From positions 92,340 through 156,339 of the forward strand of contig NZ_KB898877.1 of assembly GCF_000377905.1 (NCBI RefSeq): 64,000 nt of DNA, read 5' to 3'. Position numbers and translations under genes: made by a program. Below the pieces are notes generated by a model, which searched no databases, was not told the origin of the DNA, and saw only the letters and a program-made list of their open reading frames with translations. The DNA is from Thioalkalivibrio sp. ALMg11 (GTDB lineage Bacteria; Pseudomonadota; Gammaproteobacteria; Ectothiorhodospirales; Ectothiorhodospiraceae). Positions within the stretch are counted from its first letter, which is position 1. Every line of letters begins with the position of its first letter. Of the stretch, positions 28,534 through 37,704 are shown in pieces.

Positions 28534-28893
28534 TCAGGCCGGCAGTGCGGCCTTGGCCTTCTCCGCGATCTTGCCGAACGCGGTCAGGTCGTGCACGGCC
28601 AGATCGGCCAGGGTCTTGCGGTCAATATCGACCTCGGCCTTGTTCAGACCGTTCATCAGACGGCTGTAGGACAGATCGAACTGACGGGCCGCCGCATTGA
28701 TGCGGACGATCCACAGCGACCGGAACGTGCGCTTCTTCTGGCGACGGTCACGGTAGGCATACTGACCGGCCTTGATGACGGCCTGGTTGGCAACGCGGAA
28801 GACGTTCTTCCGGGCGCCGTAGTAGCCCTTGGCTTGCTTCAGGACTTTCTTGTGACGGGCGTGAGCGGTTACACCGCGCTTGACTCGTGGCAT
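28534..28893 (-). CDS. rplT: 50S ribosomal protein L20
   Basis: A 119-residue 23S rRNA-binding protein of the large subunit. It starts [26 protein letters not shown] and includes [26 protein letters not shown], both diagnostic. In E. coli L20 represses translation of its own operon. It lies 20 bases after rpmI. Confidence 0.98.
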   Translation of the reverse strand: MPRVKRGVTAHARHKKVLKQAKGYYGARKNVFRVANQAVIKAGQYAYRDRRQKKRTFRSLWIVRINAAARQFDLSYSRLMNGLNKAEVDIDRKTLADLAVHDLTAFGKIAEKAKAALPA

Positions 28894-28913
28894 GTCTCGA
28901 TTCCTCGGTCAGT

Positions 28914-29111
28914 TCAACGGTACGGCAGCAGCTTGCGCACGGCCGGGGCATCCGACTCGTGCACCATCGCCGGACTGCGCAGGTGACGCTTACGCTTGGT
29001 AGGCTTCTTGGTCAGGATGTGGCTGCGGTGCGACTGGAACCGCTTGAACTTCCCCGACCCGGTACGGGTGAAGCGCTTGGCCGCACCCCGATTGGTCTTG
29101 ATCTTCGGCAT
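28914..29111 (-). CDS. rpmI: 50S ribosomal protein L35
   Basis: A 65-residue basic ribosomal protein. The true start is [20 protein letters not shown]; an ATG five codons earlier is a spurious extension. It ends VRKLLPYR. Located between infC and rplT, the universal order. Confidence 0.97.
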   Translation of the reverse strand: MPKIKTNRGAAKRFTRTGSGKFKRFQSHRSHILTKKPTKRKRHLRSPAMVHESDAPAVRKLLPYR

Positions 29112-29213
29112 TACTCTCTCCGGCATTTTGGACCGTACCCACCGTGGGCCGACCGTTTATGAAAAAGCGATACGGGTATGCGGAAACCCGATCGCCCTTG
29201 TTGTCTGACAGAC

Positions 29214-29732
29214 TTACTTCTTCTTGCCCGTCAGTACCATGATCATCTGGCGTCCTTCCATCTTCGGCCGCTGTTCCACGATCGCAATGTCGGCCATGTC
29301 TTTCTCGACCTTGTCGAGCAGTTCGCCACCCAGTTCCTGGTGGCGCATCTCGCGCCCGCGGAAGCGGATGGTTACCTTGCCCTTGTCACCGGCCTCGATG
29401 AAGCGGCGCAGGTTGCGAAGCTTGACGTTGTAGTCGCCCTCGTCCGTACCCGGACGAAACTTCACTTCCTTGATCTGGATCTGCTTCTGCTTCTTCTTGG
29501 CTTCCTGCGCCTTCTTCGCCTGCTCGAACTTGAACTTCCCGTAGTCCATGATTCGGGCCACGGGCGGCTCGGCATTCGGCGAGATCTCGACCAGGTCCAG
29601 ACCACCTTCCTGCGCCATTTCCAGGGCCTCTGCAGTGCTGCAGACACCGCGATTCTCGCCTTCGGCGTCGATCAGTCGGATTTGCGGGTTGGTGATCTGA
29701 TCGTTCAGGCGGACCGTTTTCGCTGCGCTAAT
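29214..29732 (-). CDS. infC: Translation initiation factor IF-3 (ATT start codon)
   Basis: Binds the 30S subunit and checks start codons. Reading from an ATT at 29732, with AGAAGG upstream, gives 172 residues beginning with [20 protein letters not shown], the conserved IF-3 N-terminus. The first ATG in frame (29618) would remove the N-terminal domain. Non-canonical AUU starts are the known basis of infC autoregulation, because IF-3 discriminates against them. C-terminal motifs are [20 protein letters not shown] and [13 protein letters not shown]. It starts 22 bases after thrS. Confidence 0.95.
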   Translation of the reverse strand: MSAAKTVRLNDQITNPQIRLIDAEGENRGVCSTAEALEMAQEGGLDLVEISPNAEPPVARIMDYGKFKFEQAKKAQEAKKKQKQIQIKEVKFRPGTDEGDYNVKLRNLRRFIEAGDKGKVTIRFRGREMRHQELGGELLDKVEKDMADIAIVEQRPKMEGRQMIMVLTGKKK

Positions 29733-29754
29733 AGCCTTCTCTCCAGTTCAGGGT

Positions 29755-31671
29755 TCAGTGTTGGCGACTGCTGACCTCCTCCCGGAGGCGTTCGCCGAAG
29801 TCCTCGAGGCGCATCACGCCGAGGTCTTCCCCGCTCCGCGTACGCACCGCCACCTGCCCATTTTCCATCTCCTTGTCTCCAAGGACCAGCAGGTACGGCA
29901 CGCGCTTGAGCGTGTGCTCGCGAATCTTAAAGCCGATCTTCTCGTTTCTCAAGTCGGCCTCGACCCGGAACCCCCTGTCGCGCAGCGTCTTCGTGACTTC
30001 GCGCGCGTAATCGTCCTGCCTTTCTGTAATGGTCAGCACCTCGGCCTGCACCGGGGTCAGCCACGCAGGGAAGTGTCCGGCGTAGTGTTCGATCAGCACG
30101 CCGAAGAAGCGTTCCACCGAGCCTAGCAGCGCGCGGTGGATCATGATCGGACGGCGGCGCTCGTTGTCCTCGGCGACATATTCCATGTCGAAACGCTCGG
30201 GCAGGTTGAAGTCCAGCTGCACCGTGGAGCACTGCCATTCGCGGCCGATCGCATCGTGGATCTTGATATCGATCTTCGGGCCGTAGAAGGCACCGCCGCC
30301 CTCATCCACCGAATACTCCAGCCCCTTCTTCTCGATCGCCGAACGCAATGAGGCGGTCGCATGTTCCCAGATTTCATCCGAGCCGACCGCATCCTCGGGC
30401 TTGGTCGAGAGGTTCACGTCGAACTTCTCGAAGCCGAAGGTCTTCAGGACCTCGAGGGTCAGATCGATTACGCCCATGACCTCGGCCTCGATCTGGTCCT
30501 CGCGGCAGAAGATGTGGGCGTCGTCCTGGGTGAAGCCGCGCACGCGCATCAACCCATGCAGTGCACCGGACATCTCGCGGCGGTACACCGTACCCATCTC
30601 CGCCCAGCGCAGCGGCAGGTCACGGTAGGAATGCAGCCGGTCCTTGTACATCAACACGTGAAACGGGCAGTTCATCGGCTTGAGCTGGAAGGACTGGTGC
30701 TCGTCCTCCATCGGCTCGTACATGGATTCCGAATAGAAATCCGCGTGGCCGGAGGTCTTCCACAGCTCCAGGTTCGCGATATGCGGCGAGACCACGAAGT
30801 CGTAATCGGCCCGCTCGTGCATCTCGTACCAGTACTTCTCGATCTCGCGACGGATGCGCGCGCCCTTCGGGTGCCAGAACACCAGGCCACCACCAGCCTC
30901 GTCCTGGATCGAGAACAGATCCAGCTCCTGACCGATCTTGCGATGGTCGCGGCGCTCGGCTTCCTTGAGTCGCTCCAGGTGTTCCTTCAGCTGATCCTTG
31001 TTCGGCCAGGCGGTACCGTAGATCCGCGTCAGCATCTCGTTGTCGGAGTTGCCCCGCCAGTAGGCACCGGCCACCTTGGTCAGCTTGAAGGCCTTCAGCT
31101 TGCCGGTGGACGGGATATGCGGGCCGCGGCAGAGATCGACAAAGTCGCCCTGCTTGTACAGCGAGATGTTCTCGCCCTGCGGGATGCTCCCGATGATCTC
31201 GGCCTTGTACTTCTCGCCCATGTTGCGGAAGTACTCCACTGCCTCGTCCCGGTCCATCAGCGAGCGCTCGACCGGCAGGTCCTGCTTGGCCAGCTCCTTC
31301 ATGCGCTTCTCGATCTTCTCCAGGTCCTCCGGCGTGAAGCCGCGGTCATAGGCGAAGTCGTAGTAGAAGCCGTTCTCGATGGTCGGGCCGATCGTCACCT
31401 GGGCCTCGGGAAAGAGCTGCTTGACCGCCTGCGCCATCAGGTGCGCGGTCGAATGCCGGATGATCTCCACCCCTTCCGGGTCGCGGTCGGTCACGATCGC
31501 CAACTCGGCGTCGTGGTCGATCTCGTGGCGGGCATCGACCAGCTCACCGTTTACCTTGCCGGCCAGAGTCGCCTTGGCCAGGCCGGGGCCGATGTCCTTG
31601 GCCACGTCCAGCACGGTGATTGGGTGATCGAACTCGCGGCGGCTGCCGTCGGGGAGGGTTATTGCGGGCAT
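29755..31671 (-). CDS. thrS: Threonyl-tRNA synthetase
   Basis: Charges tRNA-Thr. The start [20 protein letters not shown] has AAGGAG seven bases upstream and gives 638 residues, typical of the enzyme; the frame extends 30 codons further without similarity. The domains are TGS (about 1-62), the editing domain ([16 protein letters not shown]), the class II catalytic core with the zinc cysteine in [10 protein letters not shown] and [20 protein letters not shown], and the C-terminal anticodon-binding domain. It heads the thrS-infC-rpmI-rplT series. Confidence 0.97.
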   Translation of the reverse strand: MPAITLPDGSRREFDHPITVLDVAKDIGPGLAKATLAGKVNGELVDARHEIDHDAELAIVTDRDPEGVEIIRHSTAHLMAQAVKQLFPEAQVTIGPTIENGFYYDFAYDRGFTPEDLEKIEKRMKELAKQDLPVERSLMDRDEAVEYFRNMGEKYKAEIIGSIPQGENISLYKQGDFVDLCRGPHIPSTGKLKAFKLTKVAGAYWRGNSDNEMLTRIYGTAWPNKDQLKEHLERLKEAERRDHRKIGQELDLFSIQDEAGGGLVFWHPKGARIRREIEKYWYEMHERADYDFVVSPHIANLELWKTSGHADFYSESMYEPMEDEHQSFQLKPMNCPFHVLMYKDRLHSYRDLPLRWAEMGTVYRREMSGALHGLMRVRGFTQDDAHIFCREDQIEAEVMGVIDLTLEVLKTFGFEKFDVNLSTKPEDAVGSDEIWEHATASLRSAIEKKGLEYSVDEGGGAFYGPKIDIKIHDAIGREWQCSTVQLDFNLPERFDMEYVAEDNERRRPIMIHRALLGSVERFFGVLIEHYAGHFPAWLTPVQAEVLTITERQDDYAREVTKTLRDRGFRVEADLRNEKIGFKIREHTLKRVPYLLVLGDKEMENGQVAVRTRSGEDLGVMRLEDFGERLREEVSSRQH

Positions 31672-31822
31672 TGCGAGGCTCCTTCGCCGACCCATACGCG
31701 GGGTCGAACGTCGCGTATCAAAAATTTGGGAGTTGCCGGAAACGACAACGGCGCGAAGCATACCATGTGCCCCGCGCCGTCGGCAGATCTCCCGGGCTGT
31801 GGCCGGGATTACCGTGCTGCTG

Positions 31823-32809
31823 TTACATATTGCCTTCGATGAACAGGTAGGTCCGGTTCACGTTCGGGCGATGCCAGTCATCGTAGTGGCGCAGATGCCG
31901 GAACTGTTCCAGGTCCTCGAGCCGGTCCACCACCTCGCCCAGGGACTCCCAGTCCTCGATGCCCGCCTTTACCTCACGCACCACCAGTTCCAGGTAGTCG
32001 CCGGTGTCCTGGCGCGCCTCGGCCATGTCGGTCGCGCGGCCGTGCCCCGGGACGACAATCTCCGGATCGATGGATTCCAGATGCCGGAAGGCCTCCAGCT
32101 TCTCCACCGGGTTGCTCCACGGGTGGATGCCCAGCATGCGTTCGGTATAGACGATATCGCCGGTGAACACGACATCCTCACCCGGCAGATGGACCATGAT
32201 ATCGCCCGGGAAATGGGCATCTCCGGCATAGATCAGCTCGAAGTCGACCCCACCCACGGTCAGGGTGTATTCATCGGCATCGATCGGATTTCGGGACGGG
32301 ACCGGCAGGGTACCGACCATCGCTTCCTCGCCCACCTGGCGGCCCAGCGACTCGACGTGCCGCTCGCCGAATTCCGCCTGGGTTCGGACAGTTCGTTCAA
32401 GCGCCACCAGCTCCGCTCCGCGCTGCAAGAAATAGCCGTTACCCAACCAGCGGTGATCTTGGCTGCCCACCGAGATCACGTGGGTGATCGGCTGGTCCGT
32501 CACTTCGGCAATCGCCTTCTCCATTCGCTGGGCGACCTGGTAGCTCGGCCCGGAATCGATCAGCACCACGCCTTCGTCGGTCACCACGAAGCCGGTGTTG
32601 TTGGTAAAGCCGAGATTGGTCGGATTCCGGTTTTCCAGGGAGCCATAAAAGTAATGGACCCGGTCGGTCAGCTGAATCGGCTCCAGCACCTTCTCGATGG
32701 GACGATCCAGCGACTCGTCCTCCGCCTGCACGGCGGCCATGCCGAAGCCCATCAGACCCAGCGCGAGGAGGGCCACCTGACCCTGGCGCAACAAAACATT
32801 CAATGTCAT
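31823..32809 (-). CDS. Periplasmic metallo-beta-lactamase-fold protein with incomplete metal motif
   Basis: A 328-residue exported protein. The [13 protein letters not shown] has AAGGAG upstream, and a signal peptide ends near AAVQAE (residue 30). The MBL fold is clear: [16 protein letters not shown], then [11 protein letters not shown] where HxHxDH is expected, [24 protein letters not shown], and [10 protein letters not shown]. Visible ligands are Asp118, His119, His199, Asp218 and His256, while the first two histidines are replaced by Val114 and Ser116. Relatives include SoxH and quinoprotein-relay hydrolases. Substrate unknown; one metal or an altered site is likely. Confidence 0.75.
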   Translation of the reverse strand: MTLNVLLRQGQVALLALGLMGFGMAAVQAEDESLDRPIEKVLEPIQLTDRVHYFYGSLENRNPTNLGFTNNTGFVVTDEGVVLIDSGPSYQVAQRMEKAIAEVTDQPITHVISVGSQDHRWLGNGYFLQRGAELVALERTVRTQAEFGERHVESLGRQVGEEAMVGTLPVPSRNPIDADEYTLTVGGVDFELIYAGDAHFPGDIMVHLPGEDVVFTGDIVYTERMLGIHPWSNPVEKLEAFRHLESIDPEIVVPGHGRATDMAEARQDTGDYLELVVREVKAGIEDWESLGEVVDRLEDLEQFRHLRHYDDWHRPNVNRTYLFIEGNM

Positions 32810-32971
32810 AGAAAACTCCTTGTGTCGTTCGCACCCCGAGTCGGACAGCACACGCAATGTGTGACGGGGTCGTTCGTCGAACTTCGGGACTTTGTCCGGC
32901 GGTGCGCGCTCTACGTCCGCCCCCAACAGTGAACCATATTATATACGCGATGGCAGATACTGCGGGCAGTT

Positions 32972-33676
32972 TTAGTCCGTGCCCGGGTTCTCCAAGCGAC
33001 CCCGCCTGCGGCGCACGGCATTCACCAGCCAGCGCGCCAGGAGCGGAAACAGCCCCGTGGCAACAAGGGACAGGACCAGCACTGGCGAGAGAATGCCCTC
33101 AATGCCATCAAGCCGTCCCAACTGCGTCCCGGCATTCGCGAACACCGCCGTGGCCGGCAGCATTCCCAGCAACGACACCCAGAAATACGTCCAGGTCCGA
33201 ATCGGCAACAGGCCCATCCCGGCGTTGATTAGCAGGAACGGGAACACCGGAATCATACGCAGCGCAAACAGATAGAACGCACCCTCGCGCACGAAGCCCT
33301 CGTTGATACGCCCGAGTTGGTGCCCGTAGCGGCGCTGAACGGCATCGCGCGCCAGCGCCCGTGCCACGAGAAAGGTCAGGGTCGCCCCCAGCGTGGAGGC
33401 CAGCGACGACAGCACGGTGCCCCAGACCACGCCAAACAGGGCACCGCCGGCCAGGGTCATCACCACGATCCCCGGCACCGAGAAGGCCGCTACCACCATG
33501 TAGAGCAAGAAGAACAGCGCGGCGGTGATGAGCGGGTAAGCGCCCCGCCATTCCTCCACCTGCAAACGCGCGTCCTGCAGAGTCTCCAGATCCAGACCTG
33601 GCCCCATCGCAACCCACAACCAGACCCCGAGGAATCCGGCCAGTACGACAACCAGCCCCCAGTAATAGCGGTTCAA
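32972..33676 (-). CDS. TVP38/TMEM64 family membrane protein
   Basis: A 234-residue inner-membrane protein of the DedA-like SNARE-associated (VTT) family. A TTG start at 33676 is supported by GGAGGAG six bases upstream; an earlier ATG has no ribosome site and lengthens the N-terminus past the first membrane helix. The VTT core is VPGIVVMTLAGGALFGVVWGTVLSSLASTLGATLTFLVAR (about 71-110) with FALRMIPVFPFLLINAGMGL later. These proteins are implicated in lipid handling, but the function here is unknown. It stands alone, divergent from srkA. Confidence 0.85.
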   Translation of the reverse strand: MNRYYWGLVVVLAGFLGVWLWVAMGPGLDLETLQDARLQVEEWRGAYPLITAALFFLLYMVVAAFSVPGIVVMTLAGGALFGVVWGTVLSSLASTLGATLTFLVARALARDAVQRRYGHQLGRINEGFVREGAFYLFALRMIPVFPFLLINAGMGLLPIRTWTYFWVSLLGMLPATAVFANAGTQLGRLDGIEGILSPVLVLSLVATGLFPLLARWLVNAVRRRRGRLENPGTD

Positions 33677-33736
33677 TCGCGACTCCTCCCGGCCATTTGG
33701 CCGGAACCATGCGCGGCAAACCCGTACACTGCAAGC

Positions 33737-34723
33737 ATGCATGCACATCCGTACGACGAACTGAAACCCGGGGTCATCCTCGACGCGGTGGAAACAACCG
33801 GCCTGCGCTGCGACGGGCGCCTGCTAGCCCTCAACAGCTACGAAAATCGGGTCTACCAGGTCGGCATCGAGGACACCACACCGGTGATCGCCAAGTTCTA
33901 CCGTCCGCAGCGCTGGACACCCGCCGCCATCCGCGAGGAACACGCCTTCAGCCAGGAACTCGCAAGCCGCGAGGTCCCGGTGGTGGCCCCTCTGGCAGAT
34001 CATCAAGGCGAAACCCTGCACGATCACGCCGGGTTCATGTTCGCCGTCTACCCGCGCTGCGGCGGCCGGGCACCGGATCTGGAGCAGCGCGACACCCTGG
34101 TCCGTATCGGTCGGTTCATCGCCCGCATTCACGAGGTCGGCCGCGCCGCACCGTTCCGCGAGCGCCCCGTATTGGACCTCGTGCCGCGCGGCGAGGAGGC
34201 ACGCCAGGCCGTGCTCGCCTCCGGCTATCTCCCTATGGAGCTGGAATCCGTATACCGCGATCTCAGCGCCGACCTGCTGGGGCGCATCCAGCGTGACCTC
34301 GACACGATCGGACCGGTCCCGCAGTTGCGCCTGCACGGCGACACCCACCCCGGCAACATCCTGTGGACCGACGAGGGCCCGCACTTCGTCGACCTGGACG
34401 ACGCCTGCACCGGCCCGGCGATGCAGGACCTGTGGATGTTCCTCTCCGGCGAACCGCCCGAGATGGCCTGGCAGATGCAGGCCCTGCTGGAGGGCTACGA
34501 GACCTTCGTGCCACTGGATCGCCGCCAGCTCGGCTTGATCGCCCCGCTACGCACCCTGCGCATCCTGCGCCACGCCGCCTGGCTGGCCCGGCGCGCCGAC
34601 GACCCGGCCTTTGTCGACGGCTTCCCGATCTTCTACACGCCGCGCTTCTGGGAGGATCACATCCTCACCCTGCGCGAACAGGCCGCCGCCCTCGACGAAC
34701 CCGCCCTGGATCTGGGCTACTGA
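33737..34723 (+). CDS. srkA: Stress response kinase A (YihE/SrkA)
   Basis: A 328-residue eukaryotic-like Ser/Thr kinase of the APH/choline-kinase fold. It begins MHAHPYDELKPGVILDAVE and contains the family motif LNSYENRVYQVG (about 33-44), the lysine in VIAKFYRP, the catalytic loop LRLHGDTHPGNILW and the metal-binding FVDLDDACTGPAMQDLWMFL. SrkA counters stress-induced cell death in E. coli. Length and motifs are standard. It is convergent with hvfC. Confidence 0.94.
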   Translation: MHAHPYDELKPGVILDAVETTGLRCDGRLLALNSYENRVYQVGIEDTTPVIAKFYRPQRWTPAAIREEHAFSQELASREVPVVAPLADHQGETLHDHAGFMFAVYPRCGGRAPDLEQRDTLVRIGRFIARIHEVGRAAPFRERPVLDLVPRGEEARQAVLASGYLPMELESVYRDLSADLLGRIQRDLDTIGPVPQLRLHGDTHPGNILWTDEGPHFVDLDDACTGPAMQDLWMFLSGEPPEMAWQMQALLEGYETFVPLDRRQLGLIAPLRTLRILRHAAWLARRADDPAFVDGFPIFYTPRFWEDHILTLREQAAALDEPALDLGY

Positions 34724-34833
34724 CCCGGAACCTGGCAAACCCCACCCTGTTGCCAGCGGCAAGGCGGTGATTGCCCACCGTGTGCCTCATCGAGCGTCCA
34801 CATCCCCGGTGAAACCGTCCGCCCCCCGCGTCT

Positions 34834-35604
34834 TCAGGCGTCCGCGGAGAGTGGCCGGGCCCCGTCGATGGCGCCCAGCTCGCGGTAGTGCTCGAGCAGC
34901 TGGCGGCCACTGACGACCAGATCACCGGTGGCCTCCAGCCCGAAATCCGCGGCAACCCGACGAATCTGTTCGTCGCCCGTCGCCGGCATTTCGACCACGC
35001 GCCACAACAGGCGGGCACCCAACGGGTTCAGCTCGGCAAAACGCACCCGCTCCTCGTCGGTGCGATAGGCCAGGAGATAGGTGGGGACCTCGCCCGGTTG
35101 TTCGGGCTGGAAGTCACGCCCGATCCGGTGCACCGGGTACTCGTAGGCCAGCAGCCGGGCGGCGGCGGAAAACACCGGCACATGGGTCATCAAGTCGCCT
35201 GCCGGATCCACGTCCGAGGGCCTCGCCGCGTCCGCATAGACGAGCTCCGTTTCCACCCGCTCGTAGTGGGCAAGCTCGGCCAGAAACGGCGGATCCCCGG
35301 ACTGCGCCTGTCGCTCGTCCGCCAAATAGCGCACGAACTCTGCCGCCAACTGGGGGAAGTACGGGGTCTCGCTGCCGTGATCCCGATAGAAATCGCGCAC
35401 CAGCTGCTGCCAGGCTGCCGCCTCCAGCAGCCCGCGCAGGACCGGGAAACCCTTCGCCAGCAGATTGGCCACGTTGTTGAAGAACAGGCGCCGGTAGATC
35501 GCCAGACGTCGCGGCTCGATCCCCTCGGGTGCCGGATAGCGATCGGGATCGCGCAGGTGTCGTGCGAACGCCTCCTGCGTCTGCTGAAAATTGGTCTCAG
35601 GCAT
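34834..35604 (-). CDS. hvfC: HvfC/BufC-type protein (DUF2063)
   Basis: A 256-residue partner of the DUF692 enzyme HvfB. The N-terminal DUF2063 domain is recognisable (QTQEAFARHLRDP, IYRRLFFNNVANLLAKGFPVLRGLL, about 9-62), and the C-terminal part (about 120-250) has HYERVETELVYADA and the winged-helix-like tail. In characterised systems HvfB and HvfC together modify cysteines of the HvfA/bufferin peptide, with HvfC delivering the substrate. It overlaps the hvfB stop by 8 bases. Confidence 0.88.
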   Translation of the reverse strand: MPETNFQQTQEAFARHLRDPDRYPAPEGIEPRRLAIYRRLFFNNVANLLAKGFPVLRGLLEAAAWQQLVRDFYRDHGSETPYFPQLAAEFVRYLADERQAQSGDPPFLAELAHYERVETELVYADAARPSDVDPAGDLMTHVPVFSAAARLLAYEYPVHRIGRDFQPEQPGEVPTYLLAYRTDEERVRFAELNPLGARLLWRVVEMPATGDEQIRRVAADFGLEATGDLVVSGRQLLEHYRELGAIDGARPLSADA

Positions 35605-36481
35605 GCAGGACCCGCTCCTCCTGACCCGCACGTGCCTGGCGCTGCAGATCGCGGATCCGGTCCGTCTCCGCCAGCAATTCTTCCAGGGGCGGGAAATTGA
35701 AGTCGCGTTCGAGCAACGTGGGCACCGGGCCGATGCGCGCATAGGTCTCGCCCAGAAGATCCCAGACATCGCTGCAGATCGGCTGTCCGTGCGTATCGAC
35801 ACGCAGATCCGGCGCCTCCTCCTCGTGCCCCGCGATATGCAGGTAGCGCACTCGCTCCAGCGGCATGGCATCCAGGAATTCGGTCGGCTCGTAGCCGTGG
35901 TTGATGCTGTTCACCACGATGTTGTTCACATCCAGCAGGAGATCGCAGTCGGCCTCCTCCAGGACGGCCCGGACGAAGCTGATTTCGTCCAGCTCGGCCC
36001 CCACCGGGGTGTAATAGGACACGTTCTCCAATGCCAGCCGGCGCCCGAGGATGTCCTGCACCTGGCGCACCCGGTCGGCCACGTAGTGCACCGCCTCCTC
36101 GGTAAAGGGAATCGGCATCAGGTCATACAAATGCCCCTGACCGTCCCCACAGGCGGAAAGATGCTCGCTGTAATCCTCGATCCCGTGGGTATCCAGGAAG
36201 GCGCGCAAGTCGTGCAGAAAGGTCTTGTCCAGCGGGCGTGGCCCGCCGATGTCGAGAGACAGCCCATGACATACAAAGGGCTGGGCCTCGGTGTATTCGC
36301 GAAAGATGCGCCCCAGGCGACCGCCCAGGTGCATCCAGTTGTCCGGTGCCGCCTCGAAGAACCCCAGGCGTTCGGTCGTCTCCGGGGCCTCGGCCAGCGG
36401 GCCCAGCAGGGCCCGCCGCAAACCGAGCCCGGCACCGCTGACGCGGGCCGGGTTAACGGGGTGGACAACTTTAGCCGCCAC
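35597..36481 (-). CDS. hvfB: HvfB/BufB-type multinuclear iron enzyme (DUF692)
   Basis: A 294-residue TIM-barrel-type DUF692 enzyme, the family of MbnB and BufB. Metal-ligand motifs are visible: HGLSLDIGG, DYSEHLS, ALENVSYY, LLLDVNNIVVNSINHG, HIAGHEEE and VDTHGQPICSDVWDLL. Such enzymes use iron to convert cysteines of a peptide into copper-binding oxazolone/thioamide or thiooxazole groups. The start is probably the GTG at 36481 (GAGGGG upstream), overlapping the hvfA stop by 11 bases; the frame upstream of it is a shadow of hvfA repeats. Confidence 0.9.
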   Translation of the reverse strand: MAAKVVHPVNPARVSGAGLGLRRALLGPLAEAPETTERLGFFEAAPDNWMHLGGRLGRIFREYTEAQPFVCHGLSLDIGGPRPLDKTFLHDLRAFLDTHGIEDYSEHLSACGDGQGHLYDLMPIPFTEEAVHYVADRVRQVQDILGRRLALENVSYYTPVGAELDEISFVRAVLEEADCDLLLDVNNIVVNSINHGYEPTEFLDAMPLERVRYLHIAGHEEEAPDLRVDTHGQPICSDVWDLLGETYARIGPVPTLLERDFNFPPLEELLAETDRIRDLQRQARAGQEERVLHA

Positions 36482-36824
36482 AGGTCCCCTCGCCGCAGGC
36501 GCCTTCGGAATCCTTGTCCTCGCTGCCGGAGTCCCCGCAAGTGCCCTCGCCACAGCTGCCTTCACTGTCCTTGGTTTCGGGCGCGCCGCCACAGGTGCCT
36601 TCGCCACAGCTGCCTTCGTTGTCCTTGGTTTCGGTAGCCCCGCCACAGGTACCTTCGCCACCGCAGGCACCCTCGGCTAGCATCAGCGGCGACTGTCCGC
36701 CCTGCTGATAGCCGTGGTTTAGGTCGGCCGATGCGAACACCGGGCTGGTGGCCATGGCCATGCCGATCGCCGCACTACCGACGGCGCCCGCCAGGGTCTT
36801 GGTGGAAAACAGATCGCTCTTCAT
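36471..36824 (-). CDS. hvfA: HvfA/bufferin-like copper-binding peptide precursor with EGxCG repeats
   Basis: A 117-residue exported precursor. A signal peptide covers about 1-32 (GAVGSAAIGMAMATSPVFASA). The rest is Cys/Gly/Glu/Asp-rich and contains all eight cysteines in EG[ATS]CG motifs, arranged as four pairs (such as EGSCGEGTCG) separated by acidic linkers like ETKDS. EGKCG-type motifs are the sites that HvfB/HvfC or BufB/BufC modify in known ribosomal copper-binding peptides. The following hvfB and hvfC genes support this. The product is predicted to bind copper in the periplasm. Confidence 0.88.
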   Translation of the reverse strand: MKSDLFSTKTLAGAVGSAAIGMAMATSPVFASADLNHGYQQGGQSPLMLAEGACGGEGTCGGATETKDNEGSCGEGTCGGAPETKDSEGSCGEGTCGDSGSEDKDSEGACGEGTCGG

Positions 36825-36880
36825 GGTGTTAGTCCTCGTCTTGCAATTATGGATCCGCTGGATCCGTTGTGAAATGGCTG

Positions 36881-37528
36881 TTACACAGCCTTTGCCCCCT
36901 TGCTCATCATCCTCCGACGTATGTAATAGTCGATGCTGACGTAGCGACCCGCTCCCCAGAAAAATAGCACCAGCAGCATCACGAAGAAGGTGGCGGCCAT
37001 CTCGATACCGTTATTTACGACTGCGAAATTCCCGGTCTCGGTCAGCCAGCTGTAGTTCCCGTGTTCCTGCAGGATGGCCTTGGCCCGATCCAGGCGCATC
37101 TGCGCCTCCTCGATTCCGGAGCAATTGAACAGGCACATCATCGGATCGGAGATGCGCTGCCACCCGTGTTCCAGATGCACGGTGACGGCCGCCACCACCA
37201 TCGTGATCATCAGTGGGATCGAGAACCAGCGCGCCGCCAGTCCGAGCAACAACGCAATCGCGCCCAGCACCTCGGCATAGGCCGACAGCAGCACCATCAG
37301 ATAAGGGAAGGGCATGCCCAACCCCCAGTCCGCGTTGCCGTACCACATGACCACATTCTCTTTCGGCAGGAACCCGTCGAGCTTGTTGGTGCCCGCCATC
37401 CAGAACACCGGGGCGAGATAAAGCCGTAACAGCAGCGGTGCCAGGAAGTCCGCGCCGCGCGTCCAGTCCAGCCATCCCTGCACCCGTGCTCCCCACGTCC
37501 CAATCATGCCCATCATCCTGAGCTCCAT
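36881..37528 (-). CDS. hvfX: DoxX-family membrane protein (HvfX-like)
   Basis: A 215-residue membrane protein with the DoxX layout: FLAPLLLRLYLAPVFWMAGTNKL near residue 27, then GMPFPYLMVLLSAYAEVLGAIALLLGL, IPLMITMVVAAVTVHLEHGW, and a final helix near MAATFFVMLLVLFFWGAGRYVS. The ATG has GAGG upstream. It lies 56 bases before hvfA on the same strand; DoxX genes are frequent partners of hvfABC/bufABC clusters. Its exact role (redox or assembly in the membrane) is unknown. Confidence 0.85.
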   Translation of the reverse strand: MELRMMGMIGTWGARVQGWLDWTRGADFLAPLLLRLYLAPVFWMAGTNKLDGFLPKENVVMWYGNADWGLGMPFPYLMVLLSAYAEVLGAIALLLGLAARWFSIPLMITMVVAAVTVHLEHGWQRISDPMMCLFNCSGIEEAQMRLDRAKAILQEHGNYSWLTETGNFAVVNNGIEMAATFFVMLLVLFFWGAGRYVSIDYYIRRRMMSKGAKAV

Positions 37529-37704
37529 TCCGTCCTCTACTGGATACCTAGACTAGACCGATGCCTCCCGAAGTACGCTGGGCAGGCCGCCGGCATTTAT
37601 GTCTGATCGTCCGGGACGCGCAACGGCGGATGTACCGACAGGCAACCACCTCCCTCAACGGGTAAGGTGGACACGATCCGGGAGCGGACAAAAAGGAACG
37701 TTCA

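Noticed and set aside
35597..36670. A longer HvfB starting at 36670
   Set aside because: The extra N-terminus (Ala/Pro/Lys repeats) is a frame-shifted reading of the hvfA repeats.
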